Positions 35,174-47,428 of a DNA stretch of 47,582 nucleotides are shown here, one piece after another. The stretch is from contig CAJXWO010000018.1 of assembly GCA_913062865.1 (NCBI GenBank), positions 1 through 47,582 on the forward strand. Reading direction: 5' to 3'. The notes beneath the pieces are model-generated. The model searched no databases. It saw nothing but the letters and a program-made list of their open reading frames with translations, and was not told the origin of the DNA. A program made the translations under genes and the position numbers. Source of the DNA: an uncultured Paracoccaceae bacterium (lineage in GTDB: Bacteria > Pseudomonadota > Alphaproteobacteria > Rhodobacterales > Rhodobacteraceae). How positions within the stretch are numbered: position 1 is the stretch's first letter; each line of letters opens with the position of its first letter.

Positions 35174-36214
35174 TTACGCGGATTCTCTTAGAACAAGACG
35201 CGCGGCAAATAAATCCTCGGTCCGGTCCGAAAATCTGCCGCCGTTTTCAATCAGTTCCAGAAGCTTTGCCACCGCGTGGCTGGACACGCTGTCATAGTCG
35301 TGGGCCGCGGTGGTCAGGGAAGGACAGGTAAAGCGCGAGAACGGATGATCGTCGTTCGAGGCCACGCGCAGGGTGCATTCTGGCCCGCGACCCACGCGAA
35401 TCCCGCGCTCGTAGCAGGCCGCGAGCAGGCCGATCGCCAGGCGGTCGTTGCTGCACAGGATCGCGTTCGAGCGCAGGTCCTTGCGTTCAAACAGATCATG
35501 GGCCCCGCGCCGCCCGATCTCTTCAAAGGACCACCCCTCGCCCTCGATCTTGATGACCTGCGGCGACAGGCCCAATTTGTCCATATGCTCGAGATAGGCC
35601 AGGCGCCGCTTGTTGGCGTTCGGGTTGGCGGGGGTGCGCATCTCGAAAAAGGCGGGCGGCTCGCCGATACGGGTGAGGTACTCGACCGTCTGCGACACGA
35701 AACTGCGATTGTCCGAACCGACGAACGCCGCACCGATGCCGTCCAAGTTGCTGTCAAACAACACGGTTGGCACGTCGCGGCAGAATTTCTCGATCTCGGC
35801 GCGGTCCGACAATCGCCCCAGCGGCGCCAGCAGAACACCTGCGGGCTTGAGCAGGCGCAACCCGTCAAGGATCTCCATCTCGAGATCCGGATTGCCGTGG
35901 GCGCTGTAGAGCGTGGGCCGGTAGCCGGCCGCGATCAGCCGCTCCTCGATATTGCGCGCGATCTCGGCAAAGAACGGATCGGCCAGGTAAGGCACCACGA
36001 TGCCGACATTCTTGGTCAACTTGCGGTTCTGGTTCATCGCGAAGATGTTCGGCCGATAGTCGTATTTCTCGAGCGCCTGCTCGATCCGGCTGCGCGTCGA
36101 CGGTCGCACGCTGTCCGGGTCGTTGAAGTATTTCGACACCGTCGGGCGCGACAGCCCGCTGACGGCGGCGAACTCCTCCATATTCCGGATCTTGGTATCT
36201 GCCGGTTTGCTCAC
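35174..36214 (-). CDS. LacI family transcriptional regulator of the smo operon
   Basis: A 346-residue LacI-type regulator. The helix-turn-helix is MEEFAAVSGLSRPTVSKYFNDPDSV, then the hinge YDYRPNIFAMNQNRK and a sugar-sensor domain starting at NVGIVVPYL. I chose the GTG at 36214, because GGAGGG lies five bases upstream; the in-frame ATGs at 36232 and 36250 have no ribosome site and would overlap the promoter. It is upstream of smoE on the same strand, and both genes have CGTTA-type palindromes over their -10 regions. I infer that it represses the smo operon and itself and is released by a polyol or keto-sugar. Confidence 0.9.
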   Translation of the reverse strand: MSKPADTKIRNMEEFAAVSGLSRPTVSKYFNDPDSVRPSTRSRIEQALEKYDYRPNIFAMNQNRKLTKNVGIVVPYLADPFFAEIARNIEERLIAAGYRPTLYSAHGNPDLEMEILDGLRLLKPAGVLLAPLGRLSDRAEIEKFCRDVPTVLFDSNLDGIGAAFVGSDNRSFVSQTVEYLTRIGEPPAFFEMRTPANPNANKRRLAYLEHMDKLGLSPQVIKIEGEGWSFEEIGRRGAHDLFERKDLRSNAILCSNDRLAIGLLAACYERGIRVGRGPECTLRVASNDDHPFSRFTCPSLTTAAHDYDSVSSHAVAKLLELIENGGRFSDRTEDLFAARLVLRESA

Positions 36215-36249
36215 GATCCCTCCGAAGGGCATTGATCGGACCCGGTCCA

Positions 36250-36277
36250 TCGTTAACGCGCGAAAAGTTTTGGTCAA
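36250..36277 (-). promoter_or_regulatory. promoter and palindrome upstream of the smo LacI gene
   Basis: On the minus strand TTGACC (36277-36272) and TAACGA (36255-36250) are 16 bases apart. The perfect palindrome CGTTAACG (36251-36258) overlaps the -10 box. The shared CGTTA word links it to the smoE promoter and suggests autoregulation. Confidence 0.5.
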
Positions 36278-36322
36278 GTTTAATGGTTGGTCGGATCGTC
36301 GCGCGCTCTTTGCGCCGAGCGC

Positions 36323-36868
36323 TTACCAGAAGTCCGGGTCGTCCAGGGCGGCGGCGCAGGTCGACGGCCCGAGGATCGGAAATTCGGCACGATCGGACAG
36401 CCCCTGCCCGATCCAGCCTTCTGGCATGGACAACGGCCGGGGCGGCGCGGCATCGTCCGGCGTGATCCTGCGAAAGCCGACGCGGCTGTAGAACGCGGGA
36501 TCTCCGTAGCTCAGCGCGAAGTCGATGCCCGCAGCCCTCAGATCGTCAAGGCCGAAGCGCAGCAGCGCCTGCCCGACACCACGCCCCTGCCAATCGGGCG
36601 CGACCGCGACCGGCGCAAGAAGCACCGCGGTCCTCGGGTCCCGGGCAAAATGCAGCGCAGTAAAGACGATGGCGCCACACAGCCTGCCCGCCTGCGACGC
36701 GCCAAAGACCCAAAGCTCGGACGCGGGCGTGCCGGTGACCAGATCGCGGGCCAGGCGGCCGATCAACCGCCCTTCCTCGGCACCTTCGGAAGCGGTGAAG
36801 CTGTTTTCGAAAAGCACGGCCAGGTCGGCCTCGGCGGGCCGGGATAGTCGGAGGTAGTCCATCTGCAT
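36323..36868 (-). CDS. GNAT family N-acetyltransferase (YhbS-like)
   Basis: A 181-residue acetyl-CoA-dependent acetyltransferase. The acetyl-CoA binding motif is LAPVAVAPDWQGRGVGQALLRFGL, followed by the typical ALSYGDPAFYSRVGFRRIT. The last third is rich in Pro and Asp as in YhbS-type proteins. An AAGGA lies upstream of ATG 36868; ATG 36862 is also possible. It follows pgm after 18 bases and so is probably the last gene of the glycogen operon by read-through. No link to glycogen metabolism is known to me, and the substrate is unknown. Confidence 0.9.
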   Translation of the reverse strand: MQMDYLRLSRPAEADLAVLFENSFTASEGAEEGRLIGRLARDLVTGTPASELWVFGASQAGRLCGAIVFTALHFARDPRTAVLLAPVAVAPDWQGRGVGQALLRFGLDDLRAAGIDFALSYGDPAFYSRVGFRRITPDDAAPPRPLSMPEGWIGQGLSDRAEFPILGPSTCAAALDDPDFW

Positions 36869-36886
36869 GGTGTATTGTTCCTTGAC

Positions 36887-38514
<1,628 letters not shown>

Positions 38515-38518
<4 letters not shown>

Positions 38519-40647
38519 GCGCGGGCCTTTCCGTGATGCTTCGTACGCCCCCTTGGGCCGGTTCCGCCGATCTCGCTCAGTTCGAACGCGACGACGCAGT
38601 TTTCCGCGATCAGGGCCATGTCTCGCTTTGCGCGCCCGGCGGGCTGGCCCGATGTGTCGATGACGCGCTGCCAGCGATGACCGGGCAGCGTTTCTGGCAG
38701 GGCGGCCTCGGTCGCTTCGCCCGCGTTGAACACGACATAGACGGCGCCAAGGCGCGGTTCATAGGCGGGCGTGCCCCGCGCCATGCGCATCTCGACACCG
38801 AGAAAGCGCAGCTCGGGGCGGGCCCAGTCGACCTCGGTCATCGCCTCGCCATCGGCGCGGCGCCAGAAGACGTCCGGCTTGCCGTCGACCGCCCGGGTGC
38901 GGGCATGCAGAAACCGCTTCTGCCGCAGGATCGGGCTGGCCTTGCGAAAAGCGATGATCTGGCGGCAGAACGCCAGGAAATCCGGGTCGGCATCGTCCCA
39001 GTCGACCCAGCCGATTTCATTGTCCTGGCAATAGGCATTGTTGTTACCGGATTGGGAATTCCCCAGCTCGTCGCCCGCAAGGATCATCGGCGTGCCCTGG
39101 CTGAGCATCATCGTCGCCAACATGTTGCGTCTGCGCCGCGCCCGGCGCGCGAGGATGGCCGGATCGTCGGTCGGCCCCTCCGCCCCACAATTGTCAGAAC
39201 AGTTGTGATCGTGCCCGTCGCGATTGCCCTCGCCATTGGCCTCGTTGTGCTTGTGGTTGTAGCTGACCGTATCCATCAGCGTGAACCCGTCATGGGCAGT
39301 CACGAAATTGATCGAGGATGTCGCCGGGCGCCCGTCATGGTCGAAGCGTAGCGCCGAGCCGGTGACGTTGCCGGCCAGTTTACGGGTGATGCCGCCATCC
39401 CCGCGCCAGAACCGGCGGACATTGTCGCGATACTTGTCGTTCCACTCGGTAAAGGGCGAGGGGAACGCGCCCAGCTGATAACCGTCCAGGCCGACGTCCC
39501 ACGGTTCCGCGATCATCTTGACCGTGTTCAGCACCGGGTCCTGGCGCACCGCGCGGCAGAACGGGCCGTCGCGGTCGAAGCCGGTCGATGTGCGCGCCAG
39601 TGTCGAGGCCAGGTCAAAGCGGAACCCGTCCACATGCATCACCTCCACCCAGTACCGCAGCGAATCCATCACCATCCGCAGAACGAACGGGCTTTCGAGG
39701 TTCAGCGTGTTCCCGCATCCCGTGTCATTGACGTAGAACCGCGGGTCATGGGCCAACCGGTAGTAGCTGGCATTGTCGAAGCCGCGAAAGCTGAGGGTCG
39801 GGCCCATCTGGTCGCCCTCGGCGGTGTGGTTGTAGACCACGTCAAGGATCACCTCGATCCCGGCCGCATGAAAGCGGGCCACCATCTGCTGGAATTCCGA
39901 AACGTCGCCATGGCTGAGAAACCGCGGATCGGGGGCGAAGAAGCCGTATGTCATGTAGCCCCAGTAGTTGCGCAGCCCCTTGTCCACCAGAAACCGGTCA
40001 TCGACCGAGGCATGAACCGGCATCAGTTCGATCGCGGTCACACCCAGCTCGGTCAGGTGGGCGATGATCTGGTCCGAGGCCAGCCCCAGGAACCGGCCCG
40101 CATGGGGGATCTCGGGTCGCAGGGCGGTCAGCCCCTTCACATGGGCCTCATACAGGATCGTGTCGGACCAGGGCGTATCGAGCCGCAGGCGTTCGCCCCG
40201 TCCCCATGTAAAGGCCGGGTCCACAACGACCGAGCGCGGCATGTAGGGGGCGCTGTCGCGGCTGTCGAAGCTCAGATCCTTGTCGGGGTGTCCGATCTCG
40301 TAGCCGTAGAGCGCATCATTCCACTCCAGGTGCCCGGTCAGGGCCTTGGCATAGGGGTCCATCAACAGCTTGAACGGGTTGAAGCGGTGCCCCTGCTCGG
40401 GCGCGTAGGGGCCGTGGACGCGGTAGCCGTATTGCTGCCCTGGGCGCAGACCAGACAGGTATCCGTGCCAGATATGCCCCTCGCGCTCGGCCAGGTCGAC
40501 CAGGTAGACTTCCCTCCCGTCGTCATCGCACAGGCACAGCACGACCCGCGTGGCATGGCGCGAGAAGACGGCGAAATTGACGCCCTCGCCGTCGAAAGTG
40601 GCGCCAAACGGGTGCGGGCGCCCCGCGCTGAGGTTGAATGGGATCAT
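38515..40647 (-). CDS. glgX: glycogen debranching enzyme GlgX
   Basis: A 710-residue GH13 isoamylase-type enzyme that removes alpha-1,6 branches from limit-degraded glycogen. An N-terminal CBM48-like domain (about 1-140; FGATFDGEGVNFAVFSRHATRV) precedes the catalytic barrel. GH13 regions are visible: DVVYNHT, DGFRFDLAS with the nucleophile Asp, MIAEPWD with the acid Glu, and FVTAHDGFTL. ATG 40647 overlaps the glgA stop by ATGA; a longer frame to 40956 is antisense-like noise over glgA. It is intact, unlike pgm just after it. Confidence 0.95.
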
Positions 40648-42068
40648 CTGGCCGCCGCAACAAGGGTCTCGTAAAGCGCGGCATAGGCCGCCGCGGACGG
40701 CGCCCAGTCTACAGGATGCGCCATCGCGTTTCGCTGCATCTTTGACCACAGTTTCGGGTGTTCGAAAAGATCGCACAGATGCGCCAGCGCATTGGCCAGG
40801 GCGTCGGCGGTGACCGGGTGGAATTGCAGCCCCGTGGCCACCTGCCGCGCCATGGTCGCAGGCGTTGCGGGGATCACCGTGTCGGCCAGCCCGCCGGTCA
40901 GCGCCACCAGCGGCACGGTGCCGTAGCGCAACCCGTAAAGCTGGGTCAGCCCGCATGGCTCGAAGCGTGACGGCACGAGCACCGCGTCGCCCCCGGCGAT
41001 CATGCGATGCGACAGCGCCTCATCATAGCCGATGCGCACGGCCACGTCCGGATGCTCGATCGCGGCGAAACCCGCTTCGAGCGCGGGATCGCCGGACCCG
41101 AGAAGCGCAAGCTGCCCGCCACGCCCGAGAAGCACCGGAAGCGCGTCGAGCAGCAGATCGAGCCCCTTTTGCCCGGTTAGGCGCGAGACGACCACGCAAA
41201 GCGGCCCCGAGGCCTCGGGCAGGCCCAGTTCCGCGCGAAGCGCGCTGCGGTTCACCGCCTTGCCGCGCGGGGTCGTGTAGGGGCGGATATGGGGATCGGT
41301 GCCCGGCGACCAGACCGAAAGGTCGATCCCGTTCAGGATGCCCGACAGCCGGTCGCGCCGGTCGCGCAGCACCCCGTCGAGCCCCATGCCGAACTCGGGC
41401 GTCATCAGGTCTCTTGCATAGGTGGGCGATACGGTTGTCAGGTGATCCGCGTGCACGAGCCCCGCCTTCAACGCCGAGATCTGACCCCAGTATTCGAGTT
41501 TGTCCGCGGTCAGGTCCGACGCTGCGATGCCCAAGTCATCGGCGCGCGCCATGGGCGCAAGGCCCTGAAAGGCGATGTTGTGGATCGTCAGCACGCTGGG
41601 CGTTCTCAGCCCGTCGCGCCGCAGGTAGTAGGGCGCCAGACCCGCCTGCCAGTCATGGCAATGCACGAGGTCGGGCCGCCAGTCGCCCAGCCGCCCCGCC
41701 GCAAGCTGCGCGGCGCATTGGCAAAGCGCGGCAAAGCGTTCGGGATTGTCCGGCCAGTCCTTGCCGTCTGGCCCGAGGTAGATCCCCTGCGCCCGATCAT
41801 AGAGATGCGGGGCGTCCAGGACCAGAAGATCGAGCCCCTCGGCCCGCCCCGCGATCAGCCGCGCGGGCCCGCCAAAAAGATCCTCCGACGCGCCGATGGC
41901 CTGCCCGTCTTTCAACGCGCCGAGTACCGCGGGGTAGCCCGGCAGAAGTGTGCGCATTTCCACGCCTTCCCCCGCCAACGCCCCCGGCAGGGCGCCCGCC
42001 ACATCGGCCAGGCCACCGGTCTTGACCAGCGGCGCGCATTCCGAGGTGACCGACAGGACCCGGGTCAT
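40644..42068 (-). CDS. glgA: glycogen synthase (ADP-glucose-dependent)
   Basis: A 474-residue GT5 glucosyltransferase that extends alpha-1,4-glucan from ADP-glucose. The N-terminal [18 protein letters not shown] loop binds ADP-glucose. [25 protein letters not shown] and the C-terminal [23 protein letters not shown] with the catalytic Glu follow. Length is normal for the family. The ATG at 42068 overlaps the glgC stop by ATGA, and the gene ends in ATGA overlap with glgX. No interruption is seen in this gene. Confidence 0.96.
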   Translation of the reverse strand: MTRVLSVTSECAPLVKTGGLADVAGALPGALAGEGVEMRTLLPGYPAVLGALKDGQAIGASEDLFGGPARLIAGRAEGLDLLVLDAPHLYDRAQGIYLGPDGKDWPDNPERFAALCQCAAQLAAGRLGDWRPDLVHCHDWQAGLAPYYLRRDGLRTPSVLTIHNIAFQGLAPMARADDLGIAASDLTADKLEYWGQISALKAGLVHADHLTTVSPTYARDLMTPEFGMGLDGVLRDRRDRLSGILNGIDLSVWSPGTDPHIRPYTTPRGKAVNRSALRAELGLPEASGPLCVVVSRLTGQKGLDLLLDALPVLLGRGGQLALLGSGDPALEAGFAAIEHPDVAVRIGYDEALSHRMIAGGDAVLVPSRFEPCGLTQLYGLRYGTVPLVALTGGLADTVIPATPATMARQVATGLQFHPVTADALANALAHLCDLFEHPKLWSKMQRNAMAHPVDWAPSAAAYAALYETLVAAAR

Positions 42069-43324
42069 TGCGCACCTTGCCACGCGTCGACCATCTCTTT
42101 GGTGATGAGCGTCGTGCCCTTTTCCGTGACGCGGAAGAAACGGGAGTCTTCCTTGGGGTCCTCGCCGACCACGAGGCCGGTGGGGATCACCACGCCGCGG
42201 TCGATCACGCATTTCCTGAGCCGGGCCGAGCGATTGACGGTGACACCCGGCGACACCACCGAATGGTCGAGCACCGCGTAGGAATTGGTGTGCACCTCTG
42301 TGAACAAAAGCGAATTGCGCACCTCCGTGCCAGAGATGATGCAGCCGCCCGACACCATCGACGAGATCGCCACGCCGCGGCGGTCCTTTTCGTCATGGAT
42401 GAACTTGGCGGGCGGAACGCTTTCCGAATAGGTCCAGATCGGCCAGGTCTGGTCCCACAGGTCGAGCTCGGGGGTGAAATCCGTGAGGTCGATATTCGCC
42501 TCCCAGAATGCATTGAGCGTGCCGACGTCGCGCCAATAGCTGGGCGCACCCTCGTTGCGCACGCAGCTGTCGTCGAAGCGATGCGCGACCGCCTTTCCGG
42601 ACTTCACGATTTCCGGGATCAGGTCGTTGCCAAAATCATGAGACGAATTCGGATCCTCGGCATCGCGCAGAAGCAGGTCGCGCAGAAAGGCCCAGTCGAA
42701 AACGTAGATGCCCATGGACGCGAGCGACTTTGTCGTGTCCTCGGGTGTCGGCGGGGGATCGGCAGGTTTCTCGAGGAACGAGGTGATGTTGCTTTGCCCG
42801 TCCACCGCCATCACGCCGAAGGCCGAGGCGTTGGCGCGCGGAACGGTCAGGCAGCCGACGGTGACATCGGCCCCTGCCTCCACATGCTGGCGCAGCATGA
42901 TCTCGTAATCCATCTTGTAGATGTGATCACCCGCCAGGATGACGATGTATTCGATCCCGTAGCTGTCGATGATGTCGATGTTCTGGGTCACCGCATCGGC
43001 GGTGCCCCGATACCACATGTTTTCCGATACCCGTTGCGAGGCGGGCAGGATGTCGAGAAACTCGTTGCGCTCGACGCGAAAAAAGTTCCAGCCGCGTTGA
43101 CAGTGGCGGATCAGGGAGTGGGCCTTGTACTGCGTGGCGATCGCCATGCGGCGGATGCCCGAGTTCACCGCATTCGACAGGGCGAAGTCGATGATCCGGG
43201 TCTTGCCGCCGAAATAGACCGCCGGTTTCACCCGCCGGTCGGTCAGTTCCTTGAGACGCGATCCGCGCCCCCCGGCCAGCACGAAAGCCATCGAGCGTTG
43301 TGCCAGGCGTGTGGTGTCTGCCAT
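42065..43324 (-). CDS. glgC: glucose-1-phosphate adenylyltransferase
   Basis: A 419-residue enzyme that makes ADP-glucose from ATP and glucose-1-phosphate, the controlled step of glycogen synthesis. The N-terminal [20 protein letters not shown] nucleotide loop is present, with [20 protein letters not shown], then [10 protein letters not shown] and FLEKP in the catalytic domain. The C-terminal left-handed beta-helix (about 310-400) carries [13 protein letters not shown] strong GGGAGGGAGGAA site precedes the ATG 18 bases after glgB, so this gene can be translated even if glgB translation stops early. It is intact. Confidence 0.96.
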   Translation of the reverse strand: MADTTRLAQRSMAFVLAGGRGSRLKELTDRRVKPAVYFGGKTRIIDFALSNAVNSGIRRMAIATQYKAHSLIRHCQRGWNFFRVERNEFLDILPASQRVSENMWYRGTADAVTQNIDIIDSYGIEYIVILAGDHIYKMDYEIMLRQHVEAGADVTVGCLTVPRANASAFGVMAVDGQSNITSFLEKPADPPPTPEDTTKSLASMGIYVFDWAFLRDLLLRDAEDPNSSHDFGNDLIPEIVKSGKAVAHRFDDSCVRNEGAPSYWRDVGTLNAFWEANIDLTDFTPELDLWDQTWPIWTYSESVPPAKFIHDEKDRRGVAISSMVSGGCIISGTEVRNSLLFTEVHTNSYAVLDHSVVSPGVTVNRSARLRKCVIDRGVVIPTGLVVGEDPKEDSRFFRVTEKGTTLITKEMVDAWQGAQ

Positions 43325-43342
43325 GTGGTGTTCCTCCCTCCC

Positions 43343-45547
43343 TCAGGGTTCATGGCGCAGTATCAGCGCCGCCAGCGGCGGGACCGTCAGTTCGGCCGAC
43401 TGCGCGTGGTCGTCCCAGGCCTGCGGCTCGGTCGCAACGCGCCCGCAATTGCCCCGGTTGCCGCCGCCATAGACCGCAGCATCGGTGTTGAGCACCTCCT
43501 CCCAGGTGCCCGGCTGGGGCAGGCCGATCCGCCATGCACGCTCCAAAGGCGTGAAATTGCAGATCACGATGACCGGCGCGTCCCCCGGCGCGCCGTAGCG
43601 CGCGAACGCCATCAGCGACCGATCCGAATCGTTGGCGATCCATGCAAATCCCGAGGGCTCGCAATCGCGCCGGTGCAGCGCCGGCGTGTGCCGGTAGATC
43701 CGGTTCAGGTCCCGGACCAATGCCTGCACGCCCCGCTGGTGCGCACCCTTGAGCGCATCCCAGTCCAGAGAAACGTCGTGGTTCCATTCCGACCACTGGG
43801 CGAATTCGCAGCCCATGAACAACAGTTTCTTGCCCGGATGCCCCCACATGAAGGCGTAATAGGCGCGCAGATTGGCAAACTTCTCCCATTCGGTGCCGGG
43901 CATCTTCCCGATCATCGACCCCTTGCCGTGCACGACCTCATCATGGCTGATCGGCAGGATGAAATTCTCCGAAAAGGAATAATCGATGGGGAACGTGATC
44001 AGGTGATGGTCGTATTTGCGATGCACCGGATCCTGTTCGATGTAGCGCAGGGTGTCGTTCATCCAGCCCATGTTCCACTTGAAGCCGAACCCCAGCCCGC
44101 CCGCGTCCACCGGTGTCGAAACGCCGGGAAAGGCCGTGGATTCCTCGGCCACGGTCATTATGCCGGGCATCTCCGCGTAACAAAGCGTGTTCATCTCGCG
44201 CAGAAAGTCGATCGCCTCGTAATTCTCGCGCCCGCCGTCGCGATTGGGAATCCAGTCGCCATCGGCCCGAGAATAATCGCGCTAAAGCATGGACGCGACC
44301 GCATCGACCCGCAGCCCGTCCACATGGTATTCCCGCAACCAGTAGAGCGCATTCGCGGTGAGGAAATTCCGCACCTCGGTGCGGCCGTAATTGTAGATCA
44401 GGGTGTTCCAGTCCTGGTGAAACCCCTCACGCGGATCGGCGTGTTCGTACAGATGCGTGCCGTCGAACAGCGCCAGCCCATGGTCATCCGACGGGAAATG
44501 CCCCGGCACCCAATCCAGGATCACGCCCAGTCCCGCCTTGTGTGCCGCCTCGACAAGGGCACGGAACGCATCCGGCGGACCGAAGCGGATCGTGGGCGCA
44601 TACATCCCCAAGGGCTGGTAGCCCCAGGATCCGTCAAAGGGAAACTCGGTGATCGGCAAAAGCTCCAGATGGGTAAAGCCCATCCACAAGGCATACTCGA
44701 CCAGTTCGGTGGCCATCTCGGCATAGCCGAGCCTTCGGTCGTCCCCGCCCCGGCGCCAGGACCCAAGATGAACTTCGTAGATCGAGATCGGCGCATCGCG
44801 TCGTTGCAGGGCGGCGCGGCGGTCCATCCAGTCGGCGTCGGCCCAATCATAGCCGGTAATGTCGCGGACCACCGACGACGTGCAGGGCGGGTGCTCCGCA
44901 CCAAAACCCATCGGATCGGCCTTGAGAAAGGGCGCACCGTCCCGTGGCGCGATCTCGTACTTGTACAGCATGCCCTCCCGGGCGCCGGGCAGAAAGATCT
45001 CCCAGACGCCGGTCTGGCACACCCGGCGCATCGGGTGGCGGCGCCCGTCCCAGATGTTGAAATCGCCGACCACCGACACTCGCTGCGCGTTGGGCGCCCA
45101 GACCGCGAAATGGGTCCCCTCGACGTCCTCGCAGGTGGTCACATGGGCGCCAAGCGCGGTCCACAGCCGCCGGTGAGACCCTTCGCCGATCAGATGTTGA
45201 TCCATCTCGCCCAGAACCGGGCCGAAGCGGTAGGGGTCGTCGAAGCTCCAGCTGGCGCCGTCCGGGTAGGTCGCCGTCAACCGATGCGGGACCTTCGAGT
45301 TCGGCACCCTGCCTGCGAAAAGCGGTCCCTCGAGTCGCTCGAGCGGAACGCTCTTGCGTCCGACCGTGGCCGTGACGCCGGTCGCGTCGGGCACGAGCGC
45401 CACGCACCACGCGCTGCGCCCCGACCTGTGGACGCCCAGAACATCGAATGGCCGGTCATGGCGCGCGGCGAGCAGGGCATCCACATCGCCCTGCGTCAGG
45501 TACGGCGGCCGTTCCGCACGCCCTGCCTTCGGACCGGCCCGCCCCAT
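43343..45547 (-). pseudogene. glgB: 1,4-alpha-glucan branching enzyme interrupted by in-frame TAG at codon 422
   Basis: Makes alpha-1,6 branches in glycogen (GH13). A single frame of 734 codons starts at ATG 45547 and stops at 43343, with one TAG at 44284-44282. An N-terminal region and CBM48 (about 1-220; [18 protein letters not shown]) and the barrel are clear. The catalytic Asp415 is in [12 protein letters not shown]; the very next codon after that segment is TAG, followed by [17 protein letters not shown]. Relatives have Tyr there (VASMLY-DYSR). The rest, including [17 protein letters not shown] with the transition-state residues, is in frame. A product ending at 421 lacks the catalytic acid Glu and would be inactive. 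Confidence 0.88.
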
Positions 45548-47136
45548 CAGCCGACCCGTCCGATGGCGAAACCGTTGGGCCCGAGCGACAGCGTCGCCCC
45601 CGTGCCCTCGGCCGATTGCGACAGCTCAGGCGTCATCGCCTCGGGCAGGGTCACGGTGACCGGGTCTGCGGACAGGTTGTAGATACACATGGTGTTGTCT
45701 CCCCGGCGGAAGCCTAGCACGGGTTCCGGCATGTCGAGAAACTGCGTGCGCCCGAGCCGCAGATCGTGGCTTGCGCGCCGCAGCGCGAGCATTTGGCGAT
45801 AGAAGTCCAGAACGCTGCCCGCCCCCTGGGTCGATACCGCCCGCGCCCGCTGTGGTTCCTTCACCGGTAACCATGTGGTTTTTGCGGTCGAGAACCCGCC
45901 ATGGGGCGCGTCCCTGTCCCAGACCATCGGCGTCCGGCACCCATCGCGCCCGGTCTTCTCGGGCCAGAAGTTGATGCCCTCGGGATCGGTCAACTCCTCG
46001 AAAGCCAGGGCCGTGTCGACCTGGCCCAGCTCCTCGCCCTGGTAGAGGCAGATCGAGCCCTCGAACGCCAGAAGAAGCGCCGCGGCCTGCTTGGCCAACG
46101 CATCCTGATCCGCTGCATGATCCAGCCAGCGGCCCACATGGCGGGGCACGTCGTGGTTGGAAAAGGCCCAGCAGGGCCAGCCCTCGGGTGCACCTTCGAA
46201 AAAGGCCTCGATCCGGCTGCGGAAATGATCGGGCGAGAAATCCGGCCCCAGCAGCTCGAAACTGTAGGCCATGTGCAGCTTGTGGCCCGAAGTATACTGA
46301 CCCATCAGCTCGATCGAATGGTGGCTGTCGCCCACCTCGCCCACCATGGCGCGGCCCTCGTATTCGTCGAGCAACGCGCGCAGCCGCTTCAGGAACACCA
46401 GGTTCTCGGGCTGGTTCTTGGAAAACAGCGTGTATTGCATCTCGAAGGGGCGCACGGCCTCTTGCGCCCAGTCCGCCGGGTTGGCGGCGTTGTCGCGCAG
46501 CAGCCGATCATGGAAGTAGAAGTTCACCGTATCGAGCCGGAACCCGTCCACCCCCCGGTCCAGCCAGAACCGGACGCAGTCCAGCAGATAATCCTGGACC
46601 TCGGGATTGTGGAAATTCCAGTCAGGCTGCTCCTTGAGGAAGTTGTGGAAGTAATACTGCCGCCGGCGGGCATCCCATTCCCAGGACGAGCCGCCGAAAA
46701 TGGCCAGCCAATTGTTGCGCGGGGTGCCGTCGGGCTTCGGGTCGGCTCAGACGAACCAGTCCGCCTTGGGGTTGTCCCGGCTCTGGCGGCTCTCGACGAA
46801 ATGGGGATGCTGGTCCGACGCGTGGCTCAGGACCTGGTCGATGATGACCTTCAGGCCCAGCCCGTGCGCGGTGTCCAGCATCGCGTCGAAATCCTCCATG
46901 GTTCCGAAGACCGGGTCGATGCCGCGATAGTCCGAGACATCATAACCCATATCGGCCATGGGCGAGGGAAAGACCGGGCTGAGCCAGATCGCGTCCACCC
47001 CCAGGGCGGCGACATGCTCCAGCCGCCGGGTGATACCCCTCAGATTGCCGATACCGTCCCCGTCGCTGTCCATGAAGGAGCGCGGATAGATCTGGTAGGT
47101 GACCGATCCGCGCCACCAATCCTGCCCATTCGCCAT
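45547..47136 (-). pseudogene. GH13 alpha-glucosidase interrupted by in-frame TGA at codon 130
   Basis: An alpha-glucosidase of GH13 (oligo-1,6-/alpha-glucosidase type), likely for maltose-like sugars. ATG 47136 has AAGGA upstream. Codons 1-129 give MANGQDWWRGSVTYQIYPRS through DNPKADWFV; then TGA at 46749-46747; then ADPKPDGTPRNNWLAIFGG in the same frame to the stop at 45547 (529 codons in all). Relatives have Trp at this point (DWYVWADPK). The nucleophile region DGFRLD, the acid in MVGEVGD and FSNHDVPRH lie beyond the stop and are intact. The gene end shares a base with the glgB start (TGATG), so early termination should also reduce coupled translation of glgB. Confidence 0.87.
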
Positions 47137-47172
47137 GACGTGATCCTTTCCAAGTCTGCGGGCCACCCGGCG

Positions 47173-47186
47173 TGTTAGCCCTAACA
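47173..47186. promoter_or_regulatory. palindrome upstream of the glycogen operon
   Basis: TGTTAGCCCTAACA has perfect 6-base arms around CC and lies 37 bases upstream of the agl ATG. It is a candidate operator for the agl-glg operon. No regulator for it is in the window. The rest of the 292-base gap (47137-47428) holds no gene that I can support. Confidence 0.45.
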
Positions 47187-47298
47187 TTCCAAGTGCCCTA
47201 GCGCGGTCCACGCCGCGATACAATGGAATCGAACCGACAGATCGATCACCATGGCTTCGGACCCGGTGCCGAATCGTGGAGTGCCATCCATTTCCACG

Positions 47299-47326
47299 TT
47301 GAGAAACCTTGCCACAGGTTTATAGC
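47299..47326 (+). promoter_or_regulatory. candidate promoter of the second TAXI gene
   Basis: TTGAGA (47299-47304) and TATAGC (47321-47326) are 16 bases apart, about 100 bases before the ATG at 47429. The leader between them and the gene is GC-rich. Confidence 0.45.
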
Positions 47327-47428
47327 TTAGCACTGTTACCGGGAGGAGGCCGGCCTGCCGCGCCGCCCGTCCCCGGGATAGAAACACCGTGCCAACGCGG
47401 TGGAAACATAAAGGGAGGAACGTTTCAG

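Noticed and set aside
42068-45682. A 1,204-codon open frame on the plus strand
   Set aside because: It is antisense to glgA-end/glgC/glgB/agl-end, has low-complexity His/Arg/Gly-rich composition typical of reverse frames in high-GC DNA, and shows no domain.
46747-46749. TGA as a selenocysteine codon in the alpha-glucosidase
   Set aside because: Relatives have Trp, not Cys, at this position; the family has no selenoproteins that I know of.
47137-47428. A small gene on the minus strand (47181-47468)
   Set aside because: Overlaps the start and signal peptide of the TAXI gene, has no ribosome site and no recognisable sequence; the region reads as a divergent promoter.
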